Source of the DNA: JALONO01 sp038209965
GTDB lineage: Bacteria > Bacteroidota > Bacteroidia > Cytophagales > Thermoflexibacteraceae
NCBI GenBank assembly: GCA_038209965.1
Contig: JBBQXF010000005.1
Coordinates: 19,489-83,488 of the forward strand
Direction: 5' to 3'
DNA: 64,000 nt
This document shows, one piece after another, positions 9,153 to 17,133 of this stretch (the first letter of the stretch is position 1; every line of letters begins with the position of its first letter). The position numbers and the translations under genes were made by a program. The notes below the pieces were generated by a model. The model made no database searches. It was not told the origin of the DNA and was given only the letters and a program-made list of their open reading frames with translations.

Positions 9153-9612
9153 GATGAAAGCCGCAGACTTTCGCTTACTTTCCGTGCGAAGCCGCAGACT
9201 TCGCCCAGCGGGGGCAGCGGTGTGTACCATCGTCTTCAGGCGATGAAAGCCGCAGACTTTCGCTTATTTTTCGTGCGAAGCCGCAGACTTCACCCAGCGG
9301 GGCAGCGGTGTACCATCGTCTTCAGGCGATGCAAGCCGCAGACTTTCGCTTATTTTTCGTGCGAAGCCGCAGACTTCACCCAGCGGGGCAGCGGTGTACC
9401 ATCGTCTTCAGGCGATGAAAGTCGCAGACTTTCGCTTATTTTTCGTGCGAAGCCGCAGACTTTCGCCCAACGGGGCAGCGGTGTACCATCGTCTTTAGGC
9501 GATGAAAGTCGCAGACTTTCGTTTATTTTTCGTGCGAAGCCACCGACTTCGCACAGCAGTGGTGTACCATCGTCTTCAGGCGATGAAAGCCGCAGACTTC
9601 GCCAAACGGGCA
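9153..9612. repeat. hairpin-repeat array 2 (about 6 units of 80-87 bp)
   Basis: GTACCATCG unit starts lie at 9224, 9310, 9396, 9483 and 9563, after a partial first unit. Spacing is 86, 86, 87 and 80 bases. Each unit has the same three hairpins as array 1, with mostly CCGCAGA loops in the third hairpin. The array starts 36 bases after the SUMF1-domain stop codon. After it, 9613-9650 holds a diverged copy of the GTTGTTTG/CACAAATAAC element. Bases 9650-9764 show nothing further that I can identify. Confidence 0.9.
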
Positions 9613-9764
9613 CCCCAAGCCGTTGTTTGGCGTCGCACAAATAACACGTCTGTCCTTGCCCGAATTTATGGGAACGAAGCCAATTTATTGCCCACACAAC
9701 GAAATCGTAATTGTTGAGGTTGAAAATATCATTTTAATTTAACATCAACGTAAGATATTATGCC

Positions 9765-9772
9765 TACCTTCG
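9765..9772 (+). promoter_or_regulatory. -7 promoter element of the glycosyltransferase pair
   Basis: TACCTTCG is identical to the element before uvrA. It lies about 30 bases before ATG 9802 and overlaps the alternative upstream ATG at 9760, supporting the later start. No matching -33 TTG is seen. Confidence 0.4.
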
Positions 9773-9801
9773 CAAGCTTTTTTAAATACAGACCACAATA
9801 C

Positions 9802-10455
9802 ATGGAAAATAAAATAAAAATATCAGTGCTAATGGCAGTTTATAATACCGACTTTGTGTTGGTAAAAAGAGCGATAGATTCTGTACTAAACCAAGACTTT
9901 CAGGATTTTGAGCTCCTTGTGATTGATGATGGCAGTAATAATGATCCGCGTAATCAGTTGCTTTGCTACGTAAAAAAGCATGAACACAAAATTACCTATC
10001 TTCGCCACCAAAACTGCGGACAATCCGAATCCATCAATCGTGGTATCCTAAACAGCAAAGGTGAACACATTACGATTCTTGACGCTGACGACGAGTATGA
10101 GCCTAATCACTTGCGGTTATGTTTGCGAGAAATGAAATACAATGATTTGATAGCCTCCACGACCAGAACCATTGTGGATAACGAGGAAGATTATTATGTA
10201 CCAGACAAGTATGACCCCAGCCAAATGATTCACGTAGATGAGTGCATACTATTTGCCACACTTTTTGGAAAAAAAGAGGTTTTTACAAATTTGAAATTTA
10301 AAGACGTTTATGCCGCTGATTCTCATTTTTATGAAGCTGCCACGCAAAGATACATTGTCAAAAAAGTAAATTTGAGAACTTACAAATACTATCGCAATAT
10401 TCCCAATAGTATTTGTGCAAAAATGAAGCGAGAATATTTGACTACTTCTATTTAG
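9802..10455 (+). CDS. family 2 glycosyltransferase
   Basis: A GT-A fold nucleotide-sugar transferase of about 217 residues. The N-terminus ISVLMAVYN and VIDDGS (about residue 40) bind the nucleotide, GQSESINRGI follows, and ILDADDEYEP contains the metal-binding DxD motif. It has no membrane anchor. The acceptor is unknown. The length is near the minimal GT2 catalytic domain. ATG 9802 was chosen over 9760 because the latter overlaps the TACCTTCG promoter element. The gene is AT-richer than the flanking chromosome and is followed ten bases later by a second transferase-like gene, so the two probably form an operon of foreign origin between repeat arrays 2 and 3. Confidence 0.88.
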   Translation: MENKIKISVLMAVYNTDFVLVKRAIDSVLNQDFQDFELLVIDDGSNNDPRNQLLCYVKKHEHKITYLRHQNCGQSESINRGILNSKGEHITILDADDEYEPNHLRLCLREMKYNDLIASTTRTIVDNEEDYYVPDKYDPSQMIHVDECILFATLFGKKEVFTNLKFKDVYAADSHFYEAATQRYIVKKVNLRTYKYYRNIPNSICAKMKREYLTTSI

Positions 10456-10465
10456 CCACTGCGAC

Positions 10466-11221
10466 ATGTTTTCTTTTCCTATTTCCCAACACGTCGTGAT
10501 GGCTTGCCTCATCACAGGCGTTTATGATGTAAATCGCAGTGAAACTTTGCCCAATGACGATTATGCGCTCATCAAAAATTGGGCTGAATCTCTCGCAAAT
10601 TTACGTATACAAGGCATTGTTTTTCACAATAATTTTACGGAAACAACTTGTGAAAAATACGAAAGCCAATTTCTTCGTTTCATAAAAATCAATCATTCTC
10701 CGCAGTTCAATCCCAATGTGTACCGCTATTTTGTCTATCGAGATTTTTTGCAAACTTACGCCCAAGAAATAAAAAGTGTATTTATTACCGATATTTCAGA
10801 CGTGGTAGCTGTTCAAAATCCCTTCATCCAGCCACTTTTTGGGGCAAACCTCAACGCTATTTTTTGTGGGGACGAGCCGAAGAGCCTCTCTGACGAATGG
10901 ATGAAGGCACACGCCACGCACCTGCGCAGCAAGATCGCTGGGTATGAATCTTACGAAGAAAAGTTCAAGAATGACGCCCTGCTAAATTGCGGCATTATTG
11001 GCGGTAACCTGCCTGTCATGCAAGGCTTGATCGAGAAACTCTGCCTCGTTCACGAGCGATACAACTACGACAACCAAACCGCTTACACAGGCGATATGGG
11101 AGCTTTTAATTATCTGGTGCGTACCCAATTCAATGCACATTGTCTGCATGGCCCACCCATCAACACCGAATTCAAGGCATACCAATCTGATAGAACGGAC
11201 TGCTGGTTTAGGCACAAATGA
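10466..11221 (+). CDS. putative glycosyltransferase-like protein
   Basis: A 251-residue protein starting with ATG 10466, ten bases after the GT2 gene. The pattern SVFITDISDVVAVQNPF looks like the strand and DxD-type metal site of GT-A glycosyltransferases. The C-terminal region with TGDMGAFNYLVR and a conserved-looking CLHGPPINTEFK also resembles sugar-nucleotide transferases of the GMA12/MNN10 or capsular type. I do not recognise the exact family, and the function is inferred from these patterns and the GT2 neighbour. Base composition is AT-rich like its partner. There is no signal peptide or membrane segment. Confidence 0.65.
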   Translation: MFSFPISQHVVMACLITGVYDVNRSETLPNDDYALIKNWAESLANLRIQGIVFHNNFTETTCEKYESQFLRFIKINHSPQFNPNVYRYFVYRDFLQTYAQEIKSVFITDISDVVAVQNPFIQPLFGANLNAIFCGDEPKSLSDEWMKAHATHLRSKIAGYESYEEKFKNDALLNCGIIGGNLPVMQGLIEKLCLVHERYNYDNQTAYTGDMGAFNYLVRTQFNAHCLHGPPINTEFKAYQSDRTDCWFRHK

Positions 11222-11384
11222 GCGGCTGGATTAGAAAAATTTATTTCAATGAAACGACAAAAAAGAGGTTTTCCGCTACTAATCCCAATCCGCCGGCGTG
11301 AGTCAATCTTTTCATCTTCCTGACCTCGCTGATAAAGGTGTCTTCTCCTGCCGTTGCTGGCGCCGCACAAACAACAACCCCGCT

Positions 11385-11516
11385 CGCCAAAAGTCGCAGA
11401 CTTCGCACAGCGAGGTACCATCGTCTTTAGGCGATGAAAGTCGCAGACTTTCGCACAGCAGGGCAGCGGTGTACCATCGTCTTCAGGCGATGAAAGCCGC
11501 AGACCTCGCCCAACGG
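11385..11516. repeat. hairpin-repeat array 3 (short, two units)
   Basis: GTACCATCG unit starts lie at 11415 and 11471, only 56 bases apart. The first unit lacks about 30 bases, corresponding to the spacer and third hairpin, which shows that units lose whole hairpin modules. A diverged CCGTTG...CACAAACAAC element precedes it at 11351-11376. Bases 11222-11350, before the array, contain no gene I can support. Confidence 0.85.
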
Positions 11517-11535
11517 TATTTTCGCAAAGATTGCC

Positions 11536-11543
11536 TACCTTTC
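11536..11543 (+). promoter_or_regulatory. -7 promoter element of the sortilin-like gene
   Basis: TACCTTTC is close to TAnnTTTG and lies 19 bases before ATG 11563, just after hairpin-repeat array 3. No clear -33 element is visible. Confidence 0.35.
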
Positions 11544-11562
11544 CCCTCCAAATTGTTCAACT

Positions 11563-14500
11563 ATGAAAATCATTTACGTTGGCTTGCTTTTACTCGCATT
11601 AGCCACTACAGCCCAAGCCCAGCCCCGCCGGGGCCAGGCCCCACTTCCGGTTCCGGGCTATGACACCGCCCTGTACAGCAAACTTGTTTGGCGCAACATT
11701 GGGCCGTTCCGGGGCGGGCGCTCGGTGACGGCCAGCGGCGTGCCGGGCCAGCCCCTTACCTATTTTATGGGCAGCACGGGCGGCGGCCTGTGGAAAACCA
11801 CCGATGGCGGCATCGGTTGGAAAAACATTTCTGATGGATATTTCAAAACCGGCTCGGTGGGCGCGGTGGCCGTGGCCGAGAGCGATCCCAACGTGGTGTA
11901 CGTGGGCATGGGCGAGCACCCGGTGCGCGGGGTGATGACCAGCCAAGGCGACGGGGTGTACAAAAGCACCGACGGCGGTAAAACTTGGATCCACCTGACC
12001 CACCCCGAGCTGGACAAAACGAGGCACATCAGCCGGATCCAGATCCACCCGCAAAACCCCGAAGTGGTGTATGTGGCCGCCCAAGGCGCATTGCACGGGC
12101 CCAACAAGGAGCGGGGCGTGTATAAATCCACCGACGGTGGCGGCACTTGGCGCAAAGTGCTATTCACCGACGACAACACGGGCGCGGTCGAGCTGAGCCT
12201 GGATCCCCGCAACCCGCGCATCCTCTACGCGGCCATGTGGGAACACCGCCGCCTGCCCTGGTTGGTGAGCAGTGGCGGCCCGGGCTGTGCCATTTTCAAA
12301 AGTACCGATGGCGGCGAATCGTGGCGTAAATTGACCAAGGGCCTGCCCGATAAGATGGGCAAAACTGCCGTGGCCGTGAGCCGGGCCAACCCCGAGCGCG
12401 TCTATGCCAACATTGAGGCCGAGGGCGAAAAGGGCGGCGTTTACCGCTCCGACGATGGGGGCGAAACCTGGACCCAGACCTGCAAAGACCGCGTCACCAT
12501 TGCCCGGGCTTGGTATTACATTGAGATTTTTCCCGATCCACAAGATCCCGAGACGGTGTACGTGCTCAACGCCCCGATGCTCAAGTCCATTGATGGGGGG
12601 CGCAGTTTCACCCCGGTGGCCGCGCCCCACAGCGACACCCACGACCTGTGGATCAACCCTCGCGACCCGCAAAACTTTATCTTGGCCCATGACGGCGGGG
12701 CCACCATCAGCTTCAACGGGGGCAAAAGTTGGAGCAGTCAAGAAAACCAGCCCACTTCGCAGTTCTACCGCGTGCAGACCGACAACCAATTTCCCTACAA
12801 AGTCTATGGCGGTCAACAGGACAATACCTCGGTGGTGACCACCAGCCGCACCGACGGCCCCGGCATCGGCTGGAAAGATTGGACTCCTTCGGCCGGGGGC
12901 GAGAGCAGCACGTTGGCCATTGATCAAGAAAACCCCGAGATTATCTATGGTACTAGTTACCAAGGTATTATCTCCATCTTGGACACCCGCACGGGCGAGG
13001 AGCGCAGCATCATGGCCTATCCATTTTTGGGGCTGGGCAGTGAACCCCAGCACCAGAAATACCGCTTCAACTGGAATGCGCCCCTGTTGGCTTCGCAACA
13101 CAACAAAAAAGCCTTGTACCACGGCGGCAATAAGGTGTTCAAAACCGAGAACAAAGGGGTGACTTGGCGCGAGATCAGCCCCGATCTGACCCGCAATGAC
13201 AAAACCAAACAAGGCCCGGGCGGTGCCCCCTTTACCAGCGAGGGCGCGGGCGGGGAGGTATATAACACCATTTATCACTTGGCCGAAAGCCCCCATGCCG
13301 CTGGCATCCTCTGGGCCGGCACCGACGATGGGCTGATCCACCTGACCCAAAACGACGGTCAAACCTGGGCCAACGTGACCCCGCCCGGCATTGGCGAAGC
13401 GACCATCCACACCATTGAAGTGTCGCCCCATGATCCCGCCACGGCGTATGTGTGCGTGTTCAAGTACAAGACCAACGATTTTGCGCCCTATATTTTTAAA
13501 ACGACCGATTTGGGCAAAACTTGGAAAAAAATTACGAACGGCATCCCCGATCGGCACTTTGCCCGAGTGGTGCGCGAAGATCCCAAGCGCAAAGACCTCC
13601 TGTATGTCGGCACCGAATGGGGCGTGTACATCAGTTTTGACGGTGGTGACCGCTGGCAGCCTCTGCAACTCAACTTGCCAGTGGTGCCCGTTAATGACTT
13701 GAAAATCAAGGACAACGACCTAGTGGCCGCCACTGCTGGCCGGGCGTTTTGGATCTTGGACGACCTCACCCCGCTCCAGCAGTTGGGTGAAGCTGTGGCC
13801 AAGGCCGATTTGCACCTGTTCCGCCCCCGCGACACGTACAAACTCAATGGGGGCGATGGCGAAGTGTCCAGCATGGGCAAAAATCCGCCGGCCGGGGCCG
13901 TGATCTACTACTACCTCAAGGCCAAAACCGACAGTACGCTAATGCTCGATGTGGTAAACACCGAGGGCAAGATCGTGCGCTCGTTCAGCAGCCAAAAGGA
14001 GGCGCAAGTACCGAACCCCTTGCGGATCACTGGTGATGCCCCCCTGAACACCACCCCGGGGATGCACCGCTTGGTGTGGAACCTGCGCGCCGAAAATAAC
14101 ATCCTCGTGCCCAACCTGTTTTTCAACGGCAGCCTGAACGGTTACCGCGTACCACCGGGCAAGTACGTGGCGCGGCTCACCCACGCGGGCAAGGTGCAGG
14201 AGCAGCCCTTTGAGGTGCTGGCCCACCCGATGGTGGTGGCCACTGCCGAGGCATACCGCGAGCAGGCTCAATTGGCCGAGCAGTGCCACCAGCACACCAG
14301 CGACATCCACCAAGCCGTGAACCAACTTAATGCCCTGAGCGACTTCGCCAAATCGGCGGCCAAACTCAACAAGGACAAAGAGCTGGGCAAAACGGCCGAG
14401 GAATTGACCAAAAAAATTGAGGAAACCAAGGGCAAACTGGTGCAGGAGAAGCAAAAAACGTTTCAGGATGTGATCAATTTCCCAAATCAGTTGAACACTG

Positions 14501-14679
14501 ACTTTGCCCACTTGAAAGAAGAGTTGGACAACCTGACCCCCACCGTGACCGACGGGGTCAAGCAGCGTTTCAAGGACTTGGAAGCCCTGTGGCAGCAGCG
14601 CAAGGCCGAAGTGGACAAATTGTTGAACACGGACGGCAAACAATTCCAGAAAATGGTACAAGACAAAGCGGCCCAGTGA
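11563..14679 (+). CDS. secreted sortilin/BNR-repeat (VPS10-like) beta-propeller protein
   Basis: A 1038-residue exported protein. Residues 1-20 are a signal peptide ending in AQAQ. Residues about 25-730 carry many BNR/Asp-box repeats ([32 protein letters not shown]), the hallmark of sortilin or xyloglucanase-like ten-bladed propellers. Next comes a beta-sandwich region (about 770-890) with [10 protein letters not shown]. The C-terminal 130 residues form a Lys/Glu-rich coiled coil. Members are widespread in Bacteroidota and are annotated as VPS10 or glycosyl-hydrolase BNR proteins, usually without a demonstrated substrate. The catalytic residues of GH74 cannot be confirmed here, so binding is as likely as hydrolysis. 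A strong terminator follows. Confidence 0.85.
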   Translation: MKIIYVGLLLLALATTAQAQPRRGQAPLPVPGYDTALYSKLVWRNIGPFRGGRSVTASGVPGQPLTYFMGSTGGGLWKTTDGGIGWKNISDGYFKTGSVGAVAVAESDPNVVYVGMGEHPVRGVMTSQGDGVYKSTDGGKTWIHLTHPELDKTRHISRIQIHPQNPEVVYVAAQGALHGPNKERGVYKSTDGGGTWRKVLFTDDNTGAVELSLDPRNPRILYAAMWEHRRLPWLVSSGGPGCAIFKSTDGGESWRKLTKGLPDKMGKTAVAVSRANPERVYANIEAEGEKGGVYRSDDGGETWTQTCKDRVTIARAWYYIEIFPDPQDPETVYVLNAPMLKSIDGGRSFTPVAAPHSDTHDLWINPRDPQNFILAHDGGATISFNGGKSWSSQENQPTSQFYRVQTDNQFPYKVYGGQQDNTSVVTTSRTDGPGIGWKDWTPSAGGESSTLAIDQENPEIIYGTSYQGIISILDTRTGEERSIMAYPFLGLGSEPQHQKYRFNWNAPLLASQHNKKALYHGGNKVFKTENKGVTWREISPDLTRNDKTKQGPGGAPFTSEGAGGEVYNTIYHLAESPHAAGILWAGTDDGLIHLTQNDGQTWANVTPPGIGEATIHTIEVSPHDPATAYVCVFKYKTNDFAPYIFKTTDLGKTWKKITNGIPDRHFARVVREDPKRKDLLYVGTEWGVYISFDGGDRWQPLQLNLPVVPVNDLKIKDNDLVAATAGRAFWILDDLTPLQQLGEAVAKADLHLFRPRDTYKLNGGDGEVSSMGKNPPAGAVIYYYLKAKTDSTLMLDVVNTEGKIVRSFSSQKEAQVPNPLRITGDAPLNTTPGMHRLVWNLRAENNILVPNLFFNGSLNGYRVPPGKYVARLTHAGKVQEQPFEVLAHPMVVATAEAYREQAQLAEQCHQHTSDIHQAVNQLNALSDFAKSAAKLNKDKELGKTAEELTKKIEETKGKLVQEKQKTFQDVINFPNQLNTDFAHLKEELDNLTPTVTDGVKQRFKDLEALWQQRKAEVDKLLNTDGKQFQKMVQDKAAQ

Positions 14680-14693
14680 GCCGAAACTAGCGC

Positions 14694-14735
14694 AGCCCCT
14701 TGCCCTTGGTGCACCCTGAGGGCAAGGGGCTTTTG
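14694..14735 (+). terminator. intrinsic terminator of the sortilin-like gene
   Basis: A 13-bp GC-rich stem (AGCCCCTTGCCCT at 14694-14706, AGGGCAAGGGGCT at 14719-14731) with a 12-base loop is followed by TTTT. It lies 15 bases after the stop codon. Confidence 0.9.
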
Positions 14736-14820
14736 TAATGGGGCCAATCCAAGTTTGGCGGAAAGTGGGCCACCGATCCGGGGCTGCCAATTGCCCCATT
14801 ACCAAAAATCAAAAACTGGT

Positions 14821-14828
14821 TACCTTTG
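14821..14828 (+). promoter_or_regulatory. -7 promoter element of the methyltransferase gene
   Basis: TACCTTTG is a perfect TAnnTTTG match ending four bases before ATG 14833, so the transcript would be leaderless. The nearest TTG (14791) is 27 bases upstream, longer than the 19-20 seen elsewhere in this window. Confidence 0.5.
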
Positions 14829-14832
14829 CCCG

Positions 14833-15801
14833 ATGGATCACCAACTTTTCAACTGCTCCTGTTACGGCCTGCCCGGGCTGGCCGCCAACAGCACCCATGC
14901 CCTGATCACCGACCCACCCTACGGCATTTCTTTCGGCGGGCACTACTGGGACAAGGATCTGCCCGACCCCCAAATCTGGGCTGATGCCTTCCGGGTGCTC
15001 AAACCGGGCGCGTTTGGGCTGGTGTTTTCCTCGGTGCGCCTCATGCACCGCCTCATGGTGGCCTTGGAAGACAATGGTTTCCTGATCCGCGATGTCCTGT
15101 TCTGGGCCTTTCTGAACGGGATGCCCAAAAGCCGCAACGTTGCCCTTGACATCGACAAAACGCTGGGCGTGGAAAGTACCGTGGCTGGGGCCTACACCTA
15201 TGTGCAGGGTTACAAATCAGTGAACCGCAAACTGGCGGGGAAAGACAACTACAAGCCCACCGAGGGCAAACCCAAGCTGGAGCCCGCCTCGGAACTGGGC
15301 CGTCAGTACCGGGGAGCGGGCTTGGGGATCAAACCGGCCTACGATCCAGTGATCATGGTGCAAAAACCACTGGAAAAGGGACTTTCGGTGGCCGAAAACA
15401 TGGTACAGCATGGCACAGGTGCGCTCAACTTAGAGGAAACCCGCATTCCCTACGGTCCCGACGATCAGAAAGTGGGCCACAATCCGCACCCCCACGGCCG
15501 GGTAACGGCCAATATTGTGCGCACTGAACCACATGGCGATGGCTATGACAAGTTTTTCGTGGTGCCCAAAGTACGGCAGCACAAGGACGATTTCAACGAA
15601 CACCCCACGCTCAAACCAGTGGAACTGATGCAACACTTGGTCAAATTGGTGAGTTTTCGGGGGCAAACCGTGCTGGATCCCTTCGCGGGCAGTGCCAGCA
15701 CCGGAGTAGCCTGTCAAGCGCTGGATCGGCGTTTTGTGGGCTACGAACTGGAGCAAAATTACTATCAAATGGCCCAGCAGCGGTTGGGGCTAGCTGGCTA
15801 A
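14833..15801 (+). CDS. solitary DNA methyltransferase (beta class, N6-adenine/N4-cytosine)
   Basis: A 322-residue amino-methyltransferase. Catalytic motif IV DPPY is at residues 27-30 and the SAM-binding motif DPFAGS starts at about 282. This order (IV, target recognition, I) defines the beta class. The middle region (about 100-240) is the likely target-recognition part. No restriction endonuclease, specificity subunit or Vsr gene is adjacent, so it looks like an orphan or regulatory methyltransferase. An open frame extends upstream to a TTG at 14755, but ATG 14833 fits the domain start. It is convergent with safE, with 11 bases between the stop codons. Confidence 0.88.
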   Translation: MDHQLFNCSCYGLPGLAANSTHALITDPPYGISFGGHYWDKDLPDPQIWADAFRVLKPGAFGLVFSSVRLMHRLMVALEDNGFLIRDVLFWAFLNGMPKSRNVALDIDKTLGVESTVAGAYTYVQGYKSVNRKLAGKDNYKPTEGKPKLEPASELGRQYRGAGLGIKPAYDPVIMVQKPLEKGLSVAENMVQHGTGALNLEETRIPYGPDDQKVGHNPHPHGRVTANIVRTEPHGDGYDKFFVVPKVRQHKDDFNEHPTLKPVELMQHLVKLVSFRGQTVLDPFAGSASTGVACQALDRRFVGYELEQNYYQMAQQRLGLAG

Positions 15802-15812
15802 AGGGAGTTTCG

Positions 15813-16520
15813 CTACTCGCAAATGATCTCCGAAGTGTTCGGCGACGGAGGCAGGGGCACGCTGGGGCTCAGGTACGGAATGCCCAGCGCAAGGCCCCGC
15901 AAGATGAAAAGCAAAGCCACTGTTGTGGCCAAATAAGGTTTCAACATTTTGATCCGGTTGCGGATCTTGATCGCGACGAACTGCCGGGAGGTGGCCGTGA
16001 GCAGCATCATGGGCACAGTACCCAACCCAAACAGGGCCATGTAAGCCATTCCGTGGGCAGGACTGCCGGCCAGCACAGCCCCGGCAACGGCCATATAAAC
16101 AAAACCACAGGGCAGCAGCCCGTTGAGCATACCGATCAAAAGAATGGTGGTTCGGCCGGGTCTATTGAGCAATACACTGAAGCTGCGCCTGATCTGCTGG
16201 GTGAAGTAGGTGAGGCCAAAAAAGCCGGCCAGCTTTCCCCCCCAGCGCTTGGGCATGAAATAGAAGAGTAAAATCAGCACGCCCACTTCGATGGAAAGCA
16301 GTTGTTGGTAGCCAGTTTGGAAGAATGTCTTGCCAAAAAACCCAACCAGCAAACCGATCAATGAGTAAGTAATGACCCGCCCCGCATTGTAGGCCAGGCC
16401 GTCTTTGAGCAGGCCCAGCCGGGTGGCCATATCCATTGGGATGGACAGGGCAATGGCCCCGCACATCCCCACGCAGTGAAAACTGCCCAATAACCCGAAC
16501 AAAAAGGCACTCCAAAGCAT
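15813..16520 (-). CDS. SafE/TauE-like membrane protein linked to cbb3 oxidase genes
   Basis: A 235-residue integral membrane protein with about six hydrophobic segments. Near the N-terminus it has HCVGMCG and in the middle LPCGFVY, the paired Cys motifs of the sulfite exporter TauE/SafE or DsbD-transmembrane-like family found next to ccoG and ccoI genes. Family members near cbb3 oxidase genes are thought to help copper or redox handling during oxidase assembly (inference from context). It is the last gene of a minus-strand ccoG-fixH-safE group, 30 bases after fixH. Confidence 0.85.
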   Translation of the reverse strand: MLWSAFLFGLLGSFHCVGMCGAIALSIPMDMATRLGLLKDGLAYNAGRVITYSLIGLLVGFFGKTFFQTGYQQLLSIEVGVLILLFYFMPKRWGGKLAGFFGLTYFTQQIRRSFSVLLNRPGRTTILLIGMLNGLLPCGFVYMAVAGAVLAGSPAHGMAYMALFGLGTVPMMLLTATSRQFVAIKIRNRIKMLKPYLATTVALLFILRGLALGIPYLSPSVPLPPSPNTSEIICE

Positions 16521-16550
16521 GGCCGAGGTCAGTTAAGGTGAATGGATGGA

Positions 16551-17006
16551 TCAATCGATCTGTAAATAGGTTTCCTTGAAATAGGCCTTCCCATTTTGGG
16601 CAAACTGCAACTTGGCTTGCCAATGCCCTTTGGCCAATTTGGCCGTGCTGATTTGCTGCCGATTGTCGGCATTTGGTGCCAGCTCGATCTGAAAATCCAT
16701 CCGATAATCGGACGGCCTAAAAAACAGCAATTTGGCACTGCTCACCGCGCCAGTCTGGGGAAAACCGATGGTGAACACTTGTCTGGCCGCATCGTTTTCC
16801 AAGATCAGGGCGCTCCCCAACTGGTCGGCATTCTGAGCGGCAGCTTGGTGCTCATTGAACTTTTTGTCGTAGGCGTAGTAATCTGGACTGACCAAGTTCA
16901 CCTCGCTGCGCATGGCCACGAATACAAAATAGAGGATCATAATGGCAAAAAGCCCAAAAGTGGCTATGATGCCGTAGGGCCATAATGACGAAGTGCGAGT
17001 GTTCAT
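16551..17006 (-). CDS. ccoH: FixH/CcoH-like cbb3 oxidase accessory protein
   Basis: A 151-residue bitopic membrane protein with one N-terminal membrane segment (about 10-32). The periplasmic part contains SPDYYAYDKKFNEHQAA, the typical FixH region after the membrane helix. The rest is a small beta-rich domain. FixH is required for assembly of cbb3-type cytochrome c oxidase. It is downstream of ccoG (127-base gap with nothing obvious) and upstream of safE. The ATG at 17006 has no alternative nearby. Confidence 0.88.
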   Translation of the reverse strand: MNTRTSSLWPYGIIATFGLFAIMILYFVFVAMRSEVNLVSPDYYAYDKKFNEHQAAAQNADQLGSALILENDAARQVFTIGFPQTGAVSSAKLLFFRPSDYRMDFQIELAPNADNRQQISTAKLAKGHWQAKLQFAQNGKAYFKETYLQID

Positions 17007-17133
17007 AATTAGGAATTAGAAGTTAGGAATTTAATCTATTGAAAATCAATATTTTAGTTTTGAAAATAATGTAAAGTAATTCTTGTCAACTATTTATCAA
17101 TTGAATTGGTAAAGCAACCGGTGGTTTATTTGG

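Noticed and set aside
9222..9717. Open frames through the repeat arrays encoding [21 protein letters not shown] and [15 protein letters not shown] peptides
   Set aside because: They exist in several frames of the same repeats, unit lengths (80, 81, 86, 87) break the frame, and no start signals precede them. The sequence is explained by hairpins.
7372..11516. CRISPR array
   Set aside because: Units are about 86 bp and similar along their whole length, with no unique spacers, and no cas genes are present.
12160..13668. 502-residue antisense frame in the sortilin-like gene
   Set aside because: Composition-driven shadow of the plus-strand gene, whose repeats and signal peptide are clear.
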